From: Sphingobacteriales bacterium
GTDB taxonomy: Bacteria; Bacteroidota; Bacteroidia; Chitinophagales; Chitinophagaceae
Reading direction: 5' to 3'
DNA length: 62,863 nt
Assembly: GCA_027484425.1 (NCBI GenBank)
Contig: JAIXSZ010000031.1
Coordinates: 1-62,863 of the forward strand
How positions within the stretch are numbered: the first letter of the stretch is position 1; each line of letters begins with the position of its first letter. The notes beneath the pieces were generated by a model that had not been told where the DNA came from, did not search any database, and was given only the letters and a program-made list of their open reading frames with translations. Positions 1-9,468 of this stretch are shown in pieces. The position numbers were made by a program, and so were the translations under genes.

Positions 1-78
1 CTGAACAACTTTCCTCATCAGAGAAAACTCGTATTTAAACGTTGAGCCTCTTTTGCCCGGTTTGATATTTTTTTCCAT
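1..78 (-). CDS. Partial transposase OrfA-like protein (N-terminus only)
   Basis: Only the first 26 codons are present, from an ATG whose complement lies at 76-78. They read as a basic stretch followed by FKYEFSLMRKVVQ, which resembles the start of the helix-turn-helix OrfA of IS3-type elements (a tyrosine/phenylalanine-rich segment followed by K-x-V-V). The rest of the gene is off the left edge. Its position just inside an IS-like terminus supports a transposase. A host HTH protein cannot be excluded from so short a piece. Confidence 0.45.
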   Translation of the reverse strand, partial: MEKNIKPGKRGSTFKYEFSLMRKVVQ

Positions 79-119
79 AAACACGCTTTTTGCGTGTCAA
101 CCTATATCAGGACAAGACA
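1..119 (-). mobile_element. Edge of an IS3-family-type insertion sequence
   Basis: The minus strand from position 119 begins TGTCTTGTCC and continues through an AT-rich leader into an open frame starting at 78. A 5'-TG terminus followed closely by a short helix-turn-helix-like frame is the layout of the left end of IS3-family elements. A small hairpin (ACACGC, five T, GCGTGT at 81-97) sits in the leader. Most of the element, including the DDE transposase frame and the other end, lies outside the window. The assignment rests on layout and the first 26 codons, so the family is likely but not certain. Confidence 0.5.
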
Positions 120-151
120 GTTTGTCTCGTCCTTGTCTGATTTAGTTGACC
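94..151. repeat. Imperfect palindrome formed by the IS end and a second IS-end-like sequence
   Basis: The IS terminus (94-119) faces a related but diverged copy in opposite orientation (123-151). Both contain TGTCTyGTCC, a TGATnTA core and GTTGAC; the second copy has about five extra bases. The centre folds as an 11-bp stem with one mismatch (109-119 against 123-133). Either the element landed beside an older end of a related element, or the structure acts as a transcriptional insulator in front of the operon that starts at 229. Confidence 0.5.
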
Positions 152-174
152 GAGTTTGTATAAATCTAAAATAC

Positions 175-208
175 TTGTTGTGCATAATAAAATTCCTAGC
201 TATTTTGT
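175..208 (+). promoter_or_regulatory. Possible promoter of the four-gene helicase operon
   Basis: A TATTTTG at 202-208 lies 21 bases before the ATG at 229, with a TTGTTG about 20 bases upstream. This is close to the Bacteroidota TTTG / TAnnTTTG arrangement but one base short of the -7 consensus, so it is only a candidate. Confidence 0.25.
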
Positions 209-228
209 GAACTTGAGTATAAACGATT

Positions 229-1779
229 ATGACCTATCAAGAATTCAATAGAAAAGTACTGGAATTTTACTTGGAAAGGTCAAGTTCTGAATTTTTCACG
301 TTGTCTATAGACAGACAGGAAATTCAGCAAATAATTATGATTGAGAAGCTGAGTTTGTTTCACAATTTAAGATCACCCTGGCATTTGCTGTTAAAGCCAT
401 TCGATAATATTCCTCAATATTTTGGTCTCATAGCCATTCAATGTTTTGCTGCGTCTGAAATGCAAAGCGATAAAGAAAAAACAGCAAGTGCTTATAAAAT
501 TCGCCTTTGCCGAATCTTATTGTTAGAAGAAAACCAACTACAGACCTTATTTAAAGGTGATGATATAGATTACCCAATTCAAGAGGAAATTTGGTACAGT
601 GCGAAACAATATTTTGAAGATAATTATGATCTGAAAATAAAAATTCCTGAATGCACAAGGTATGCTGGGAGATTTGTACAATTCCCAAAATCACAAGCAC
701 TATTTAATACTGAAGATCTAAAATATTTTTCAATATTTTTCTCGGAGGAGTTTCAAATAAACGAAAACATACCCTTTAACTATTTCAAGAAAAAGCTGAA
801 CACGTGGCTTTCAAATACTTACAAAGAAAAAATTTCTAAGCGAGCAAAAGAGTTATTAGAAGATGAAGAAAAAAAGGAAGGATGTACAGAACAAGTGTAC
901 AACTACTTCAATAGATGGGATGGCATTTTATATAATATCAAGACTAATAAAAATAGAGTTCCCGAATCTCCTGCAAAGCAGGAGATGAAACCGGAGCAAC
1001 AAAAGATTATATTGATTTTCGACAGAACAACTCCTACATTTTATCTCAAGGGAAAAATTATTGATAATAATTCTGTTCTCAATCAACTTAATTACAAATA
1101 CATTCATAGAAATATTGTAATTTTTAACGAGTGTGATTATTATCCAAATGAGTATGATGATTCAAGGTTTTTATATAAAGGCACAGTCTCGTATATTCTA
1201 ATAAATCCTCAATCGTGCCCTTCTGAAAACAGGTACTTATTGCAGAATAATTTGGGTATTATTAAGATGGCCAATGGTTGTATATTGTATAAATTTACAA
1301 TCCAAGAAGACAATATTCACCCTGTTTTAAACAAGTATTTTCAGGGGACCACGCCAATAAAATTAAGAGGTGGGATAAAAATTAGTAGAGCTAATTTATA
1401 TTTAAAAGGTTACGGTCCTTCAATTGTTGGAACAATAGATTGTATAATACATAATAACAGAAAATGTATTTACAATTCTGAGAATGCAGAAACTGGTTTA
1501 TATAAGGTTAGAGTTGATAACTACAAGGATTTAGAATTTACAGTAGTTGACCAAGGTGAAAAAACAGCTTTCATTCATTCAAAAGAGAAAGGATGGAATT
1601 TAACGAAACTATCTACTGAATCTGTTTTTGATATTGAAGGAACACTATTAAATATAGAATACGATAGAAATGAAACACCAATTATCAGGTCATGGATTAA
1701 TGCCAATTTAAAGAAGAAAAAAGAAAAAAATCTTTGGAACAACATCCTTATTAGAGCTATAGAAAATTCGAAAGCATGA
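229..1779 (+). CDS. Unrecognised first protein of a helicase defence-type operon
   Basis: I do not recognise this 516-residue protein. It has no signal peptide or membrane segment and is probably cytoplasmic. The N-terminal half is helical and contains a distinctive GRFVQFPKSQALFNTEDL segment near residues 145-163. The middle (about 215-255) is highly charged, and the C-terminal 250 residues look beta-rich. No nuclease, methylase or P-loop motif is visible. Its stop overlaps the next start (ATGA at 1776), so it is translationally coupled to the coiled-coil protein. Its place and length (547 expected from memory of DruB, 516 here) fit the DruB position of a type I Druantia-like operon. That is an inference from order and size, not sequence recognition. 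AT-rich codon use matches the rest of the operon and contrasts with the chromosome downstream of 11.7 kb. Confidence 0.75.
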   Translation: MTYQEFNRKVLEFYLERSSSEFFTLSIDRQEIQQIIMIEKLSLFHNLRSPWHLLLKPFDNIPQYFGLIAIQCFAASEMQSDKEKTASAYKIRLCRILLLEENQLQTLFKGDDIDYPIQEEIWYSAKQYFEDNYDLKIKIPECTRYAGRFVQFPKSQALFNTEDLKYFSIFFSEEFQINENIPFNYFKKKLNTWLSNTYKEKISKRAKELLEDEEKKEGCTEQVYNYFNRWDGILYNIKTNKNRVPESPAKQEMKPEQQKIILIFDRTTPTFYLKGKIIDNNSVLNQLNYKYIHRNIVIFNECDYYPNEYDDSRFLYKGTVSYILINPQSCPSENRYLLQNNLGIIKMANGCILYKFTIQEDNIHPVLNKYFQGTTPIKLRGGIKISRANLYLKGYGPSIVGTIDCIIHNNRKCIYNSENAETGLYKVRVDNYKDLEFTVVDQGEKTAFIHSKEKGWNLTKLSTESVFDIEGTLLNIEYDRNETPIIRSWINANLKKKKEKNLWNNILIRAIENSKA

Positions 1780-3482
1780 ATACACCAGAAGTTGTAGGAT
1801 CAATAAGTGAAAGAAGAACTGATAGTGGCCGCATTAAAGTTATTTCATTTAAAAAAAGCGGTAAAATTATTTATAATTCAGACGAAATTATTAGACAATT
1901 CCCGCCAGATGGGTTTGTATTTGCTCCAAGTTTATTTAATCGAGGGGAATACGAATTATATTCACTAATAAAATTTTCGACTACAGACAATGAAAAAATG
2001 AGTCCGGGCTTGGATGAGTTTGTCTTGGATTTCAACAAGGATGTAAAAAGTGTTGGGTACGCTGTTTTTGATATTGCTGCGAATATACTATTTAACGATT
2101 TTTCGATTAATCAAGCGATATTGAAAAAATTTATTGATATCGAAGTTACTCATTTCTACATTTCAAATTATGGCAACTTGTATGGCCCATTTCAAACAAT
2201 TAATGGAGAGATTATTCCTAAGAAAGGAAAGGAAGTGTGCAAGTGGACTATTAGTTCTATCCCTCTAATTTCATCTGGCGAAAGTTCGTATCTATTAGAG
2301 CCACCTACACCTAACGGTGATTTTATAGATTGCATGACTACATTGCAATTAACAGATTGGTTAAAGGGTCAACTAAACAATTTGCAATTAAATCCGGCGT
2401 TAGCTTCATTGAAAAATGCCCTCGCATTGCAAGAGTTAGAAGGGCTTGATAAAGCAAGACTGTTAAGAGGGTTAAGTCATCTTTCCACGTTCTCCATAAA
2501 TTATGAACAACTAAAAATTTTGATCAATTCTTCTGATGAATTCAAGAGTTTTTTGAAAAATGAATTGAAAAGGTTGGAAGAAAATATCATTAGTGAGAAT
2601 AAGACAAAATGGATTGAGCCTCTGGAAAAAGAAAAAGATGATTTATTAAATGTAGTTTCAGAATTAAAGGAGACGAAACAAAGAAATGAAAAAGAGTTGA
2701 ATGAAACTTTGGCAAATAAAGCAGCCGAAAAAAGTGAGTATAATTCAATTCTTAGAGACAAAGAGAGACTTATTCAAGATATTAAACTACAAATAGCGGT
2801 ATTTAACTCCAGCGCTGGAAAGGCAGATAGGTTGATTACTTATGAAGAACAAGTATACAAAGATTACCATGTACCTTTTGATAACTTAAATGAATTTGTG
2901 GAAGTTTTTAATTCTACTATGCTCAATAATCAATCAAGATATAGTAGGACTGTAATGTCTCAATTTAAAGATCGCAGGTGCTTCTTATCTGATAATGTAG
3001 AGGCAATCATTAAAATAGGTAGACTTTCCAATAATTGCAAAATTCTTTTGCAGCAGGTAGAACCAGACTGGCTGAAATTTGAAAATTTCTATGAAAATGG
3101 GTTAAAACAAATTTGGTTATCTGCTCATGAGAATAAGGAAATGTTCCACTTTTTGATACTTCAAGACCTGAATTTAGCAAGTATCGAATGTTATGCCCGC
3201 CCCATGTTAGACTTGCTGACAAAAGTGAGATTTAAATTACCAGGACATAATTTGCCTTTTCCTGAGAACTTATGGGTTTTTGGAATTCCTATAGATGCAG
3301 GTATTTCTGATGAACCATTTGGGTTGCCGATGATAAAAAACACTTATAAGGAATGGGGTTTTTTTCCTAAGGGAGTCGCATTGCAATTTAATGACAGAAC
3401 ATCTAACAAAGTATTGAAGGTTGAATCAATATTTGAACATAATGACATCATATCAATTTCACCCGATGACTACTTTAACTAA
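1776..3482 (+). CDS. Coiled-coil protein with a degenerate McrB-like AAA+ domain
   Basis: This 568-residue protein has an N-terminal globular part (1-200), a helical linker and a long coiled coil (about 265-345). Its C-terminal part reads like a divergent AAA+ domain of the McrB/MoxR kind. VEPDWLKF near 425 matches the 'V-x-P-x-W' stretch of McrB-type ATPases. FLILQDLNLASIECY near 458-472 occupies the place of Walker B plus the N-L-A signature. PFPENLWVFGIPID near 493-506 matches the usual 'P-x-N-x-x-x-x-G-T-x-N-x-D' segment. No GxxGxGK[ST] Walker A is present, and the Walker B acidic pair reads Q-D, so it is probably a non-hydrolysing structural or sensor subunit. It overlaps its neighbours by four and one bases. 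In a Druantia-like reading it would be the DruC equivalent. The AAA+ reading is my inference from motif spacing. Confidence 0.75.
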   Translation: MNTPEVVGSISERRTDSGRIKVISFKKSGKIIYNSDEIIRQFPPDGFVFAPSLFNRGEYELYSLIKFSTTDNEKMSPGLDEFVLDFNKDVKSVGYAVFDIAANILFNDFSINQAILKKFIDIEVTHFYISNYGNLYGPFQTINGEIIPKKGKEVCKWTISSIPLISSGESSYLLEPPTPNGDFIDCMTTLQLTDWLKGQLNNLQLNPALASLKNALALQELEGLDKARLLRGLSHLSTFSINYEQLKILINSSDEFKSFLKNELKRLEENIISENKTKWIEPLEKEKDDLLNVVSELKETKQRNEKELNETLANKAAEKSEYNSILRDKERLIQDIKLQIAVFNSSAGKADRLITYEEQVYKDYHVPFDNLNEFVEVFNSTMLNNQSRYSRTVMSQFKDRRCFLSDNVEAIIKIGRLSNNCKILLQQVEPDWLKFENFYENGLKQIWLSAHENKEMFHFLILQDLNLASIECYARPMLDLLTKVRFKLPGHNLPFPENLWVFGIPIDAGISDEPFGLPMIKNTYKEWGFFPKGVALQFNDRTSNKVLKVESIFEHNDIISISPDDYFN

Positions 3483-4363
3483 TGGATATTGTGACGTTGC
3501 AAGAGGGGTTATTAAATTGGTTTTGGTTGTCACCCTTGGAGACCAAAAGATTACCAGCAATAGAAAATATATGCAACAAATTATACGAGCAATATTTTCC
3601 TGAAAGACTTAAGGCAGCGAAATACGAAATATTCTATCCACTACTAAAATATGGATTGATTGAATTTTACGGTGATAATAGCTATGCCCTTTCTCCGTCA
3701 TCAGGAGTGTTTAATGATGATCTCATAGCGTTGATAAATATTCCAGAGATATTATTAAACAAGGTTGAACCATGTATTTTTGAATATAAATTTGGGATAA
3801 AACTTTACCGGAATTCAGGCGAACTTTTGTCATTCTTAGATGAAAACAAAATTCCCTCTTCGAAGTATAATTTGCGAGGCATTCTAAAACAAATCCCTTC
3901 TCTTGATTCGATAGTCAATTTATGGAAAGATGACTCAGTCAACGATGTTTCTAACTACTTTTATTTGACAAAATCGAGTTCTTGGGCGACTAACAATATC
4001 GCCCCTATGAAAGGTGTTTATAAAAAAACTCAAGAGTTATATTCACAGAGAGGAGTTAAGGTATCTGAAAACAAGTGGAAAAGGTTGCCGTCAAGAGGCG
4101 ACAATATTGACGCATTTAATATTGCTATATTATGGAAACAAATTCAAAACGATGAAAATGTGGGTGTGAAGTTTCAAGTGTCCAGAAACATAGTTTTGAT
4201 AGAGAATATCTTCTTGCCGGTTGTTATTGAACGCTTGTTATTTTTAAACACAATTCTTCAGCCAATAAATAGTATTGAGGTTTTTAAAAGGCAGTACATA
4301 ATAAACAGAAAAGAGTTTGAAATACTAAATAAACTACTTGAAAATAAAATACAACTAATATGA
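3482..4363 (+). CDS. Unrecognised third protein of the helicase operon (possible winged-helix N-terminus)
   Basis: I do not recognise this 293-residue protein. The first 75 residues alternate helices and short hydrophobic strands ending in KYGLIEFYGDNSYALS, the pattern of a winged-helix wing. The rest is mixed alpha/beta without recognisable catalytic residues, and there is no signal peptide. The start codon shares one base with the preceding stop (TAATG), and the stop overlaps the helicase start (ATGA at 4360), so it is almost certainly co-translated with the helicase. It takes the position of DruD in a type I Druantia-like order. The role is unknown; DNA recognition or helicase loading would fit. 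Confidence 0.75.
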   Translation: MDIVTLQEGLLNWFWLSPLETKRLPAIENICNKLYEQYFPERLKAAKYEIFYPLLKYGLIEFYGDNSYALSPSSGVFNDDLIALINIPEILLNKVEPCIFEYKFGIKLYRNSGELLSFLDENKIPSSKYNLRGILKQIPSLDSIVNLWKDDSVNDVSNYFYLTKSSSWATNNIAPMKGVYKKTQELYSQRGVKVSENKWKRLPSRGDNIDAFNIAILWKQIQNDENVGVKFQVSRNIVLIENIFLPVVIERLLFLNTILQPINSIEVFKRQYIINRKEFEILNKLLENKIQLI

Positions 4364-7300
4364 ATAATGCCTTTGAAATATGGAGGGAGTTACGAGATAT
4401 ATACCTCAAATATATTGACACTGGATTACCTATAAAGTATAAAAAACTTGAAGAAGAACGTAAAGAACTATTGCTCGAACCTGATGCTATTTGTAAGAAT
4501 CCAATCATAGAATTGGTGCCGAGATATGAGGAATACTGTACACTTAATCGAGCCTGTCTTGATTTAAACTTAGATGTATCTTTTGCTCAGTTTGCTAAAA
4601 CTGGACTATTCCCGGATAGGAATGGTGAAGAAAGCAAAATCTATAGACATCAACTCGATTCGCTTCGTGCAGCAGTAGTGGAAAGAAAGCACATCGTTGC
4701 AACAACAGGCACAGGATCAGGTAAAACAGAGTGTTTTCTTTTCCCTTTGCTCTATGACATTTTAAAAGAAAAACTATCACATTCTACCGAGAATAAGCCA
4801 GCGGTAAGAGGGTTAATCTTATATCCGCTAAATGCACTTGCAGAAGATCAAATAAGAAGATTAAGACGGTGCTTAAGTAGCGAGCAGGCAATAAAATTTC
4901 TTAATCAGCATACGAGTGGCAAACGTATTTCTTTCGGAAGATATACAGGAATAACACCTGTGAGCGGCAAAAAATCTACACCAAATAAAAAAAGACTGAA
5001 GGAAGAAAAAGATAGTTTAATTAGAGATTGGAATTCTGCTAAATTGATCTCCGAAAGAACCGGAAATACAGATTACCTGTATGACATTCCTAACATGGAT
5101 GAAGGCATAAATGCCGAATATTGGGATAGGTGGACAATGCAGGAAACTCCCCCTGATATATTAATAACCAATTACAGTATGCTCAATATTATGCTGATGC
5201 GAAAACATGAGCGTAATATTTTTGATGAGACGAGAGCCTGGCTTCAATCAAATCCATCGAATGTCTTTCATTTGGTAATAGATGAACTTCACTCGTATAG
5301 GGGAACTAGTGGAACTGAGGTTGCATATATTATTAGGTTATTATTAATGAGATTAGGTTTAAGCCCAGATTCACCACAAGTTCAGTTTTTGTGCTCCAGT
5401 GCTTCTATGCAAGAAACTGAAAGAACTAAGAAGTTTATCGCAGGATTTTTTGGTCTTGATGTAGATCAGTATGATAAAAAGTTTTCTATCATCAAAGATA
5501 GCCCTGTTAATAGTACAAAAAGCGATTTTAATTTTCTCGAAATCAATGAGTATAGAGGCATAACTGAAAGCACTCCTATTGATGATATAAATAGCTTGTT
5601 TGAGCGAGATCAAATTCTCATAAGGATAAAGCAGATAATTACTCGTGCTGCGGAGAGCGAAAATATAGCTATGAAGTTATTTGGCCATTCAAATGAAAAC
5701 TTGCGAGGTTTGGAAGGGCTACTTATTGGATTAGGTAAACTTAAAAATTCAAAGCAAGACTCAATTCAGCCGCAAAGAGCGCATTATTTTTTTAGAAACA
5801 TTGATGGGCTTTGGGCTTGCACAAATTCAGACTGTAGCGAAGTAAAGGAGAAATTTAAGTATCCTGACAGAACCGTTGGCAGACTTTATAGAAAGCCTCA
5901 GGTTTCCTGTAAATGTGGAAGTCTGATTTTAGAAGTATTATTATGCAGACGATGTGGTGAATTGTATTTGGGGGGATGGGAAAGGAAGGACGATAAGGGT
6001 AATTATCTATCTATTGAAAGGGAATCATTTCAAGAATCGAACAACTACATTTCAATTTATCCTAAAAATAGCGAGGAGGAAAGGAATTGGAAAAAATGCA
6101 ATTTAAAAAATGACGATGGCAGTTTTAAAACGACCAATCTAGGTAACAAATTAGTATTTGTAAAGCCAACTCCATATATAGTTCAATATCCTGATCATTG
6201 TTACAATTGCGATTATACTGAGAAAATTATTGATAAAGGCACCCTCACGCCAATTTTCAAACATTATACCGGTGTTCAGAAAGTTAATCAGTTAATGGCG
6301 GACTCTTTAATGTTGGTCCTAAATCAGCATTCCAAAAATGGAGAGAAGCCAAAGCTTGTATTATTTTCAGATAGTCGCCAAGCGGCAGCCAAACTTGCAG
6401 CAGGTATAGAAATGGATCATTATCGTGACACAATTAGGGCAATTCTATTAAATAGTTTGGAGTCAAAATCAGAAGAGAAAGAACTATTAAAAAAGTACTG
6501 GCTAAACAGAAGTGAAATAACTACAACCGACAATCTTTTGTTGAGAAGAATTGCAACCACTAATGAATACAGGGAGGTTTTCGACAGAATTAATTTTTTC
6601 GATCAAGAAAATGATAACGAATTTTTGCAGAAATATTTTTCAGATAAGAGTAAAGTTAGGCTAGATAGAATTGAAAATAATGTAATGAATAACCTTTTTA
6701 GAATTGGAATAAATCCTGGCGGATCTGGACCGTCTGTAAATGAAAACTGGTCTATCAATTATGATTTCAGCAATGATACTTTTAATTTGAAAAACAATAG
6801 TGCTATTGCTGAAAACTTACATCGTAGGATTCTAACTTCCTTCAAAAAGGAAATACTGGTAACGATTTTTGCACACAATAAAAGATCTTTGGAATCATTA
6901 GTGCAAGGGAAAATAGTAGCGGAAGTTGTACATCCGGATTCTAATATGAATGAATTTATCAATTCAGCAATACGGATTTTTGGTGAATCTTGGAGGATTG
7001 ACGGAACTTTCGGTAATAATGCAAGCTCATTTCCTAAAAAACTATGGGCGTATGCGAGAAGTGTATTGAATTTTAGAGGTTGGGGTTTTCCAAAGGATAT
7101 ACAAGATGAATTTCTGAAATATTTAGTTGATAATCAGATAATTAGCGATTATAATTCTCGCATATTGACAGGGAGGGGATTGGCATTTACTCCTTCCGCT
7201 GTGGGCGATAGCTTTTGGAAATGTGCTGTTTGTAATACAATCCATTTACATCATAGTGCTGGGATTTGTACCGGTTGTAACGCCAAGTTAGGTAGTGCAG

Positions 7301-9468
7301 ATATCCTTACGAAAAAAGACATTGAAAATTCTGACAACTACTACATCTATTTGGCTAAATTGGTAAGAGAAAATGTGCCTATAAGATTGCATTGCGAAGA
7401 ACTATCTGGACAAACAAATAAGGAAGATGCAAGAAAAAGGCAGCGCCTATTTCAGGGAAGGGTTTTAGATGGCGAAGTCTCAAAAGTAGAAGAAATTGAC
7501 CTTCTTAGCGTCACCACTACCATGGAAGCTGGCGTTGACATTGGTTCCCTTTCAGCCGTTATGATGGGTAATGTTCCTCCTCAACGTTTTAATTATCAAC
7601 AGCGCGTTGGTCGCGCTGGCAGAAGAGGCAAACCCTTATCGGTTGCTCTTACTATTGCAAAGGGAAATAGTCACGACCAAACACATTATGCACAATCTCA
7701 TAGAATGGTATCAAGTGTCCCATCTGACCCATATTTAGAATTAAGTAGGGAAGAAATATTTTTTCGTGTTTTATACAAGGAGGTTTTAAATAGGTCGTTT
7801 TTGACCATTGAATTGGATGAAAATGAAAAGACAGATAACATTCATGGCGAATTCGGTAAATACTATGATTGGGAGAAACATAAAAAAAGCGTTCAGGAAT
7901 GGATCAACAATAATGCAGCTACTATTCGAAAAATTGCTCAAAGTTTAAAGAGAGGAACGTACATCAAAAAGGATGAAAAAGATATTTATGAAGAGATCAA
8001 AATTAATTTAGTCACAACAGTTGACGATGTCGCAAATAACGAACAAGAGTACACGCAAATTGCGCTAAGCGAAAGGTTAGCAAATGCTGGCTATTTGCCG
8101 ATGTTTGGCTTTCCAACAAAGATTAGGATTCTATATGAAAATCGTCCGAAAAGACTGCCTCCTGAGGATGTAATTGACAGAAATCTCGATATGGCAATTT
8201 CCGAATTTGCCCCAGGAAGTGAAATCGTTAAGGATAAACAAATTCTAAAACCAGTTGGATTAGTGCATTATAGACCAAGAGAAGGCGGTATTGAAGAGGT
8301 GGATGGCAGAGGGTTACTGCAAAATGGGATAAATAGGTGTAAAGACTGTAGTACAATATTTTTAAAAGAAAGCAATAGTATTTGCTCAATTTGTCAGGGC
8401 GAATTGGAAAAAATACCGGCATGTTCGCCTCTTGGATTTTGCATTGAATATGATTTAATCCCTAAAGATTTTGATGGCAATTTTGAATGGTCTCCAAGGG
8501 CAGGAGAGGTTACACTTGATCCTGATTCAAAACTCGTAAATGAAGTTAGTTTAAACAATATTTGTGTTAAATCAAATCAAGTGCCTTCCGAGGGAATTGT
8601 TCACCAGATAAATGATAATAACGGGGAACTTTTTATTCTTGGAAAACTGCCGGGACAATTTAATAACCGATGGGTTGTCCGGGAGTTTCTAAGTACACCA
8701 AACATAAAACTAAGCAATGAAGAAGGATTTGCTTTCATTTCATCGCGGCATACAGGTGTTATAACTCTTTCAATCAATGAGATTTCAGATTCTTATGATA
8801 TAAAAAAGGCGTTAGATCCTTATTATAAGGCTGCTTTTTTATCGTGGGCTTTCTTAATTCGCAAGTCCATATGTGACGAACTGGATATTGAAATAGACGA
8901 GTTTGACGCCGGTTATAGAATTTCACCAAACACTGGAATTCCCGAAATTTACATTGTTGAGAAGGCGGATAATGGCGCAGGATATTGTAATTATCTAAAT
9001 GGAACTCAAGATCGTGATATTTCGGAAAAAGTTTTTATAAAGTCTTTGATCCCGGGCGGGAGGGTCTATAATGAAATTTTAATGAAAGCGGAGCATCAAA
9101 ACCACTGCTCTTCATCATGTTATGACTGTCTAAGAGATTATTATAATCAACAACATCATGGATTGCTTAATTGGAGAATGGCGCTTGACTTGGCTGCAAT
9201 CGCACACGATTCAAATACCGAACTGAATTTTAGACAAGATCATTGGAAAGAATATTTAGACGAAACACTTTTAGCAACTCTTGAAAACAGACTTAATGGG
9301 AATAGGAAACTGTTTCGAGGTAACCATTTAATTGAAACCTCCAATCTTGTTTATTTAATTACTCATCCTTTTTGGAGCGAAGAAAAAATAAAAGGAATTA
9401 AAAATGAAATCACTGGAGAAATAGCGATCTTAAATATTATGGATGCTATCGCTAAAACAAAATTTTAG
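4360..9468 (+). CDS. Giant DEAD/DEAH-type SF2 helicase with DUF1998 C-terminal domain (DruE-like)
   Basis: This 1702-residue cytoplasmic protein should couple ATP hydrolysis to translocation on nucleic acid. Motif I is ATTGTGSGKT at 114-123, preceded by a Q-like YRHQ at about 95. Motif II is DELH near 308 and an SSAS motif III follows near 345. Motif V (TTTMEAGVDIG) is near 1052 and motif VI (QRVGRAGRRGK) near 1080. Cysteine pairs forming probable zinc sites lie near 485-535, 955-985 and 1326-1350. The C-terminus ends in the DUF1998 hallmark HCSSSCYDCLRDYYNQ near 1581, followed by HHGLLNWRMALDL. A helicase fused to DUF1998 at this length is typical of DruE; DISARM splits the parts into DrmA and DrmB, and the DNA-repair helicase MrfA is much shorter. 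It is the last gene of a coupled four-gene operon. DruA (DUF4338), a methylase and a nuclease are not visible nearby. Confidence 0.9.
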   Translation: MNNAFEIWRELRDIYLKYIDTGLPIKYKKLEEERKELLLEPDAICKNPIIELVPRYEEYCTLNRACLDLNLDVSFAQFAKTGLFPDRNGEESKIYRHQLDSLRAAVVERKHIVATTGTGSGKTECFLFPLLYDILKEKLSHSTENKPAVRGLILYPLNALAEDQIRRLRRCLSSEQAIKFLNQHTSGKRISFGRYTGITPVSGKKSTPNKKRLKEEKDSLIRDWNSAKLISERTGNTDYLYDIPNMDEGINAEYWDRWTMQETPPDILITNYSMLNIMLMRKHERNIFDETRAWLQSNPSNVFHLVIDELHSYRGTSGTEVAYIIRLLLMRLGLSPDSPQVQFLCSSASMQETERTKKFIAGFFGLDVDQYDKKFSIIKDSPVNSTKSDFNFLEINEYRGITESTPIDDINSLFERDQILIRIKQIITRAAESENIAMKLFGHSNENLRGLEGLLIGLGKLKNSKQDSIQPQRAHYFFRNIDGLWACTNSDCSEVKEKFKYPDRTVGRLYRKPQVSCKCGSLILEVLLCRRCGELYLGGWERKDDKGNYLSIERESFQESNNYISIYPKNSEEERNWKKCNLKNDDGSFKTTNLGNKLVFVKPTPYIVQYPDHCYNCDYTEKIIDKGTLTPIFKHYTGVQKVNQLMADSLMLVLNQHSKNGEKPKLVLFSDSRQAAAKLAAGIEMDHYRDTIRAILLNSLESKSEEKELLKKYWLNRSEITTTDNLLLRRIATTNEYREVFDRINFFDQENDNEFLQKYFSDKSKVRLDRIENNVMNNLFRIGINPGGSGPSVNENWSINYDFSNDTFNLKNNSAIAENLHRRILTSFKKEILVTIFAHNKRSLESLVQGKIVAEVVHPDSNMNEFINSAIRIFGESWRIDGTFGNNASSFPKKLWAYARSVLNFRGWGFPKDIQDEFLKYLVDNQIISDYNSRILTGRGLAFTPSAVGDSFWKCAVCNTIHLHHSAGICTGCNAKLGSADILTKKDIENSDNYYIYLAKLVRENVPIRLHCEELSGQTNKEDARKRQRLFQGRVLDGEVSKVEEIDLLSVTTTMEAGVDIGSLSAVMMGNVPPQRFNYQQRVGRAGRRGKPLSVALTIAKGNSHDQTHYAQSHRMVSSVPSDPYLELSREEIFFRVLYKEVLNRSFLTIELDENEKTDNIHGEFGKYYDWEKHKKSVQEWINNNAATIRKIAQSLKRGTYIKKDEKDIYEEIKINLVTTVDDVANNEQEYTQIALSERLANAGYLPMFGFPTKIRILYENRPKRLPPEDVIDRNLDMAISEFAPGSEIVKDKQILKPVGLVHYRPREGGIEEVDGRGLLQNGINRCKDCSTIFLKESNSICSICQGELEKIPACSPLGFCIEYDLIPKDFDGNFEWSPRAGEVTLDPDSKLVNEVSLNNICVKSNQVPSEGIVHQINDNNGELFILGKLPGQFNNRWVVREFLSTPNIKLSNEEGFAFISSRHTGVITLSINEISDSYDIKKALDPYYKAAFLSWAFLIRKSICDELDIEIDEFDAGYRISPNTGIPEIYIVEKADNGAGYCNYLNGTQDRDISEKVFIKSLIPGGRVYNEILMKAEHQNHCSSSCYDCLRDYYNQQHHGLLNWRMALDLAAIAHDSNTELNFRQDHWKEYLDETLLATLENRLNGNRKLFRGNHLIETSNLVYLITHPFWSEEKIKGIKNEITGEIAILNIMDAIAKTKF

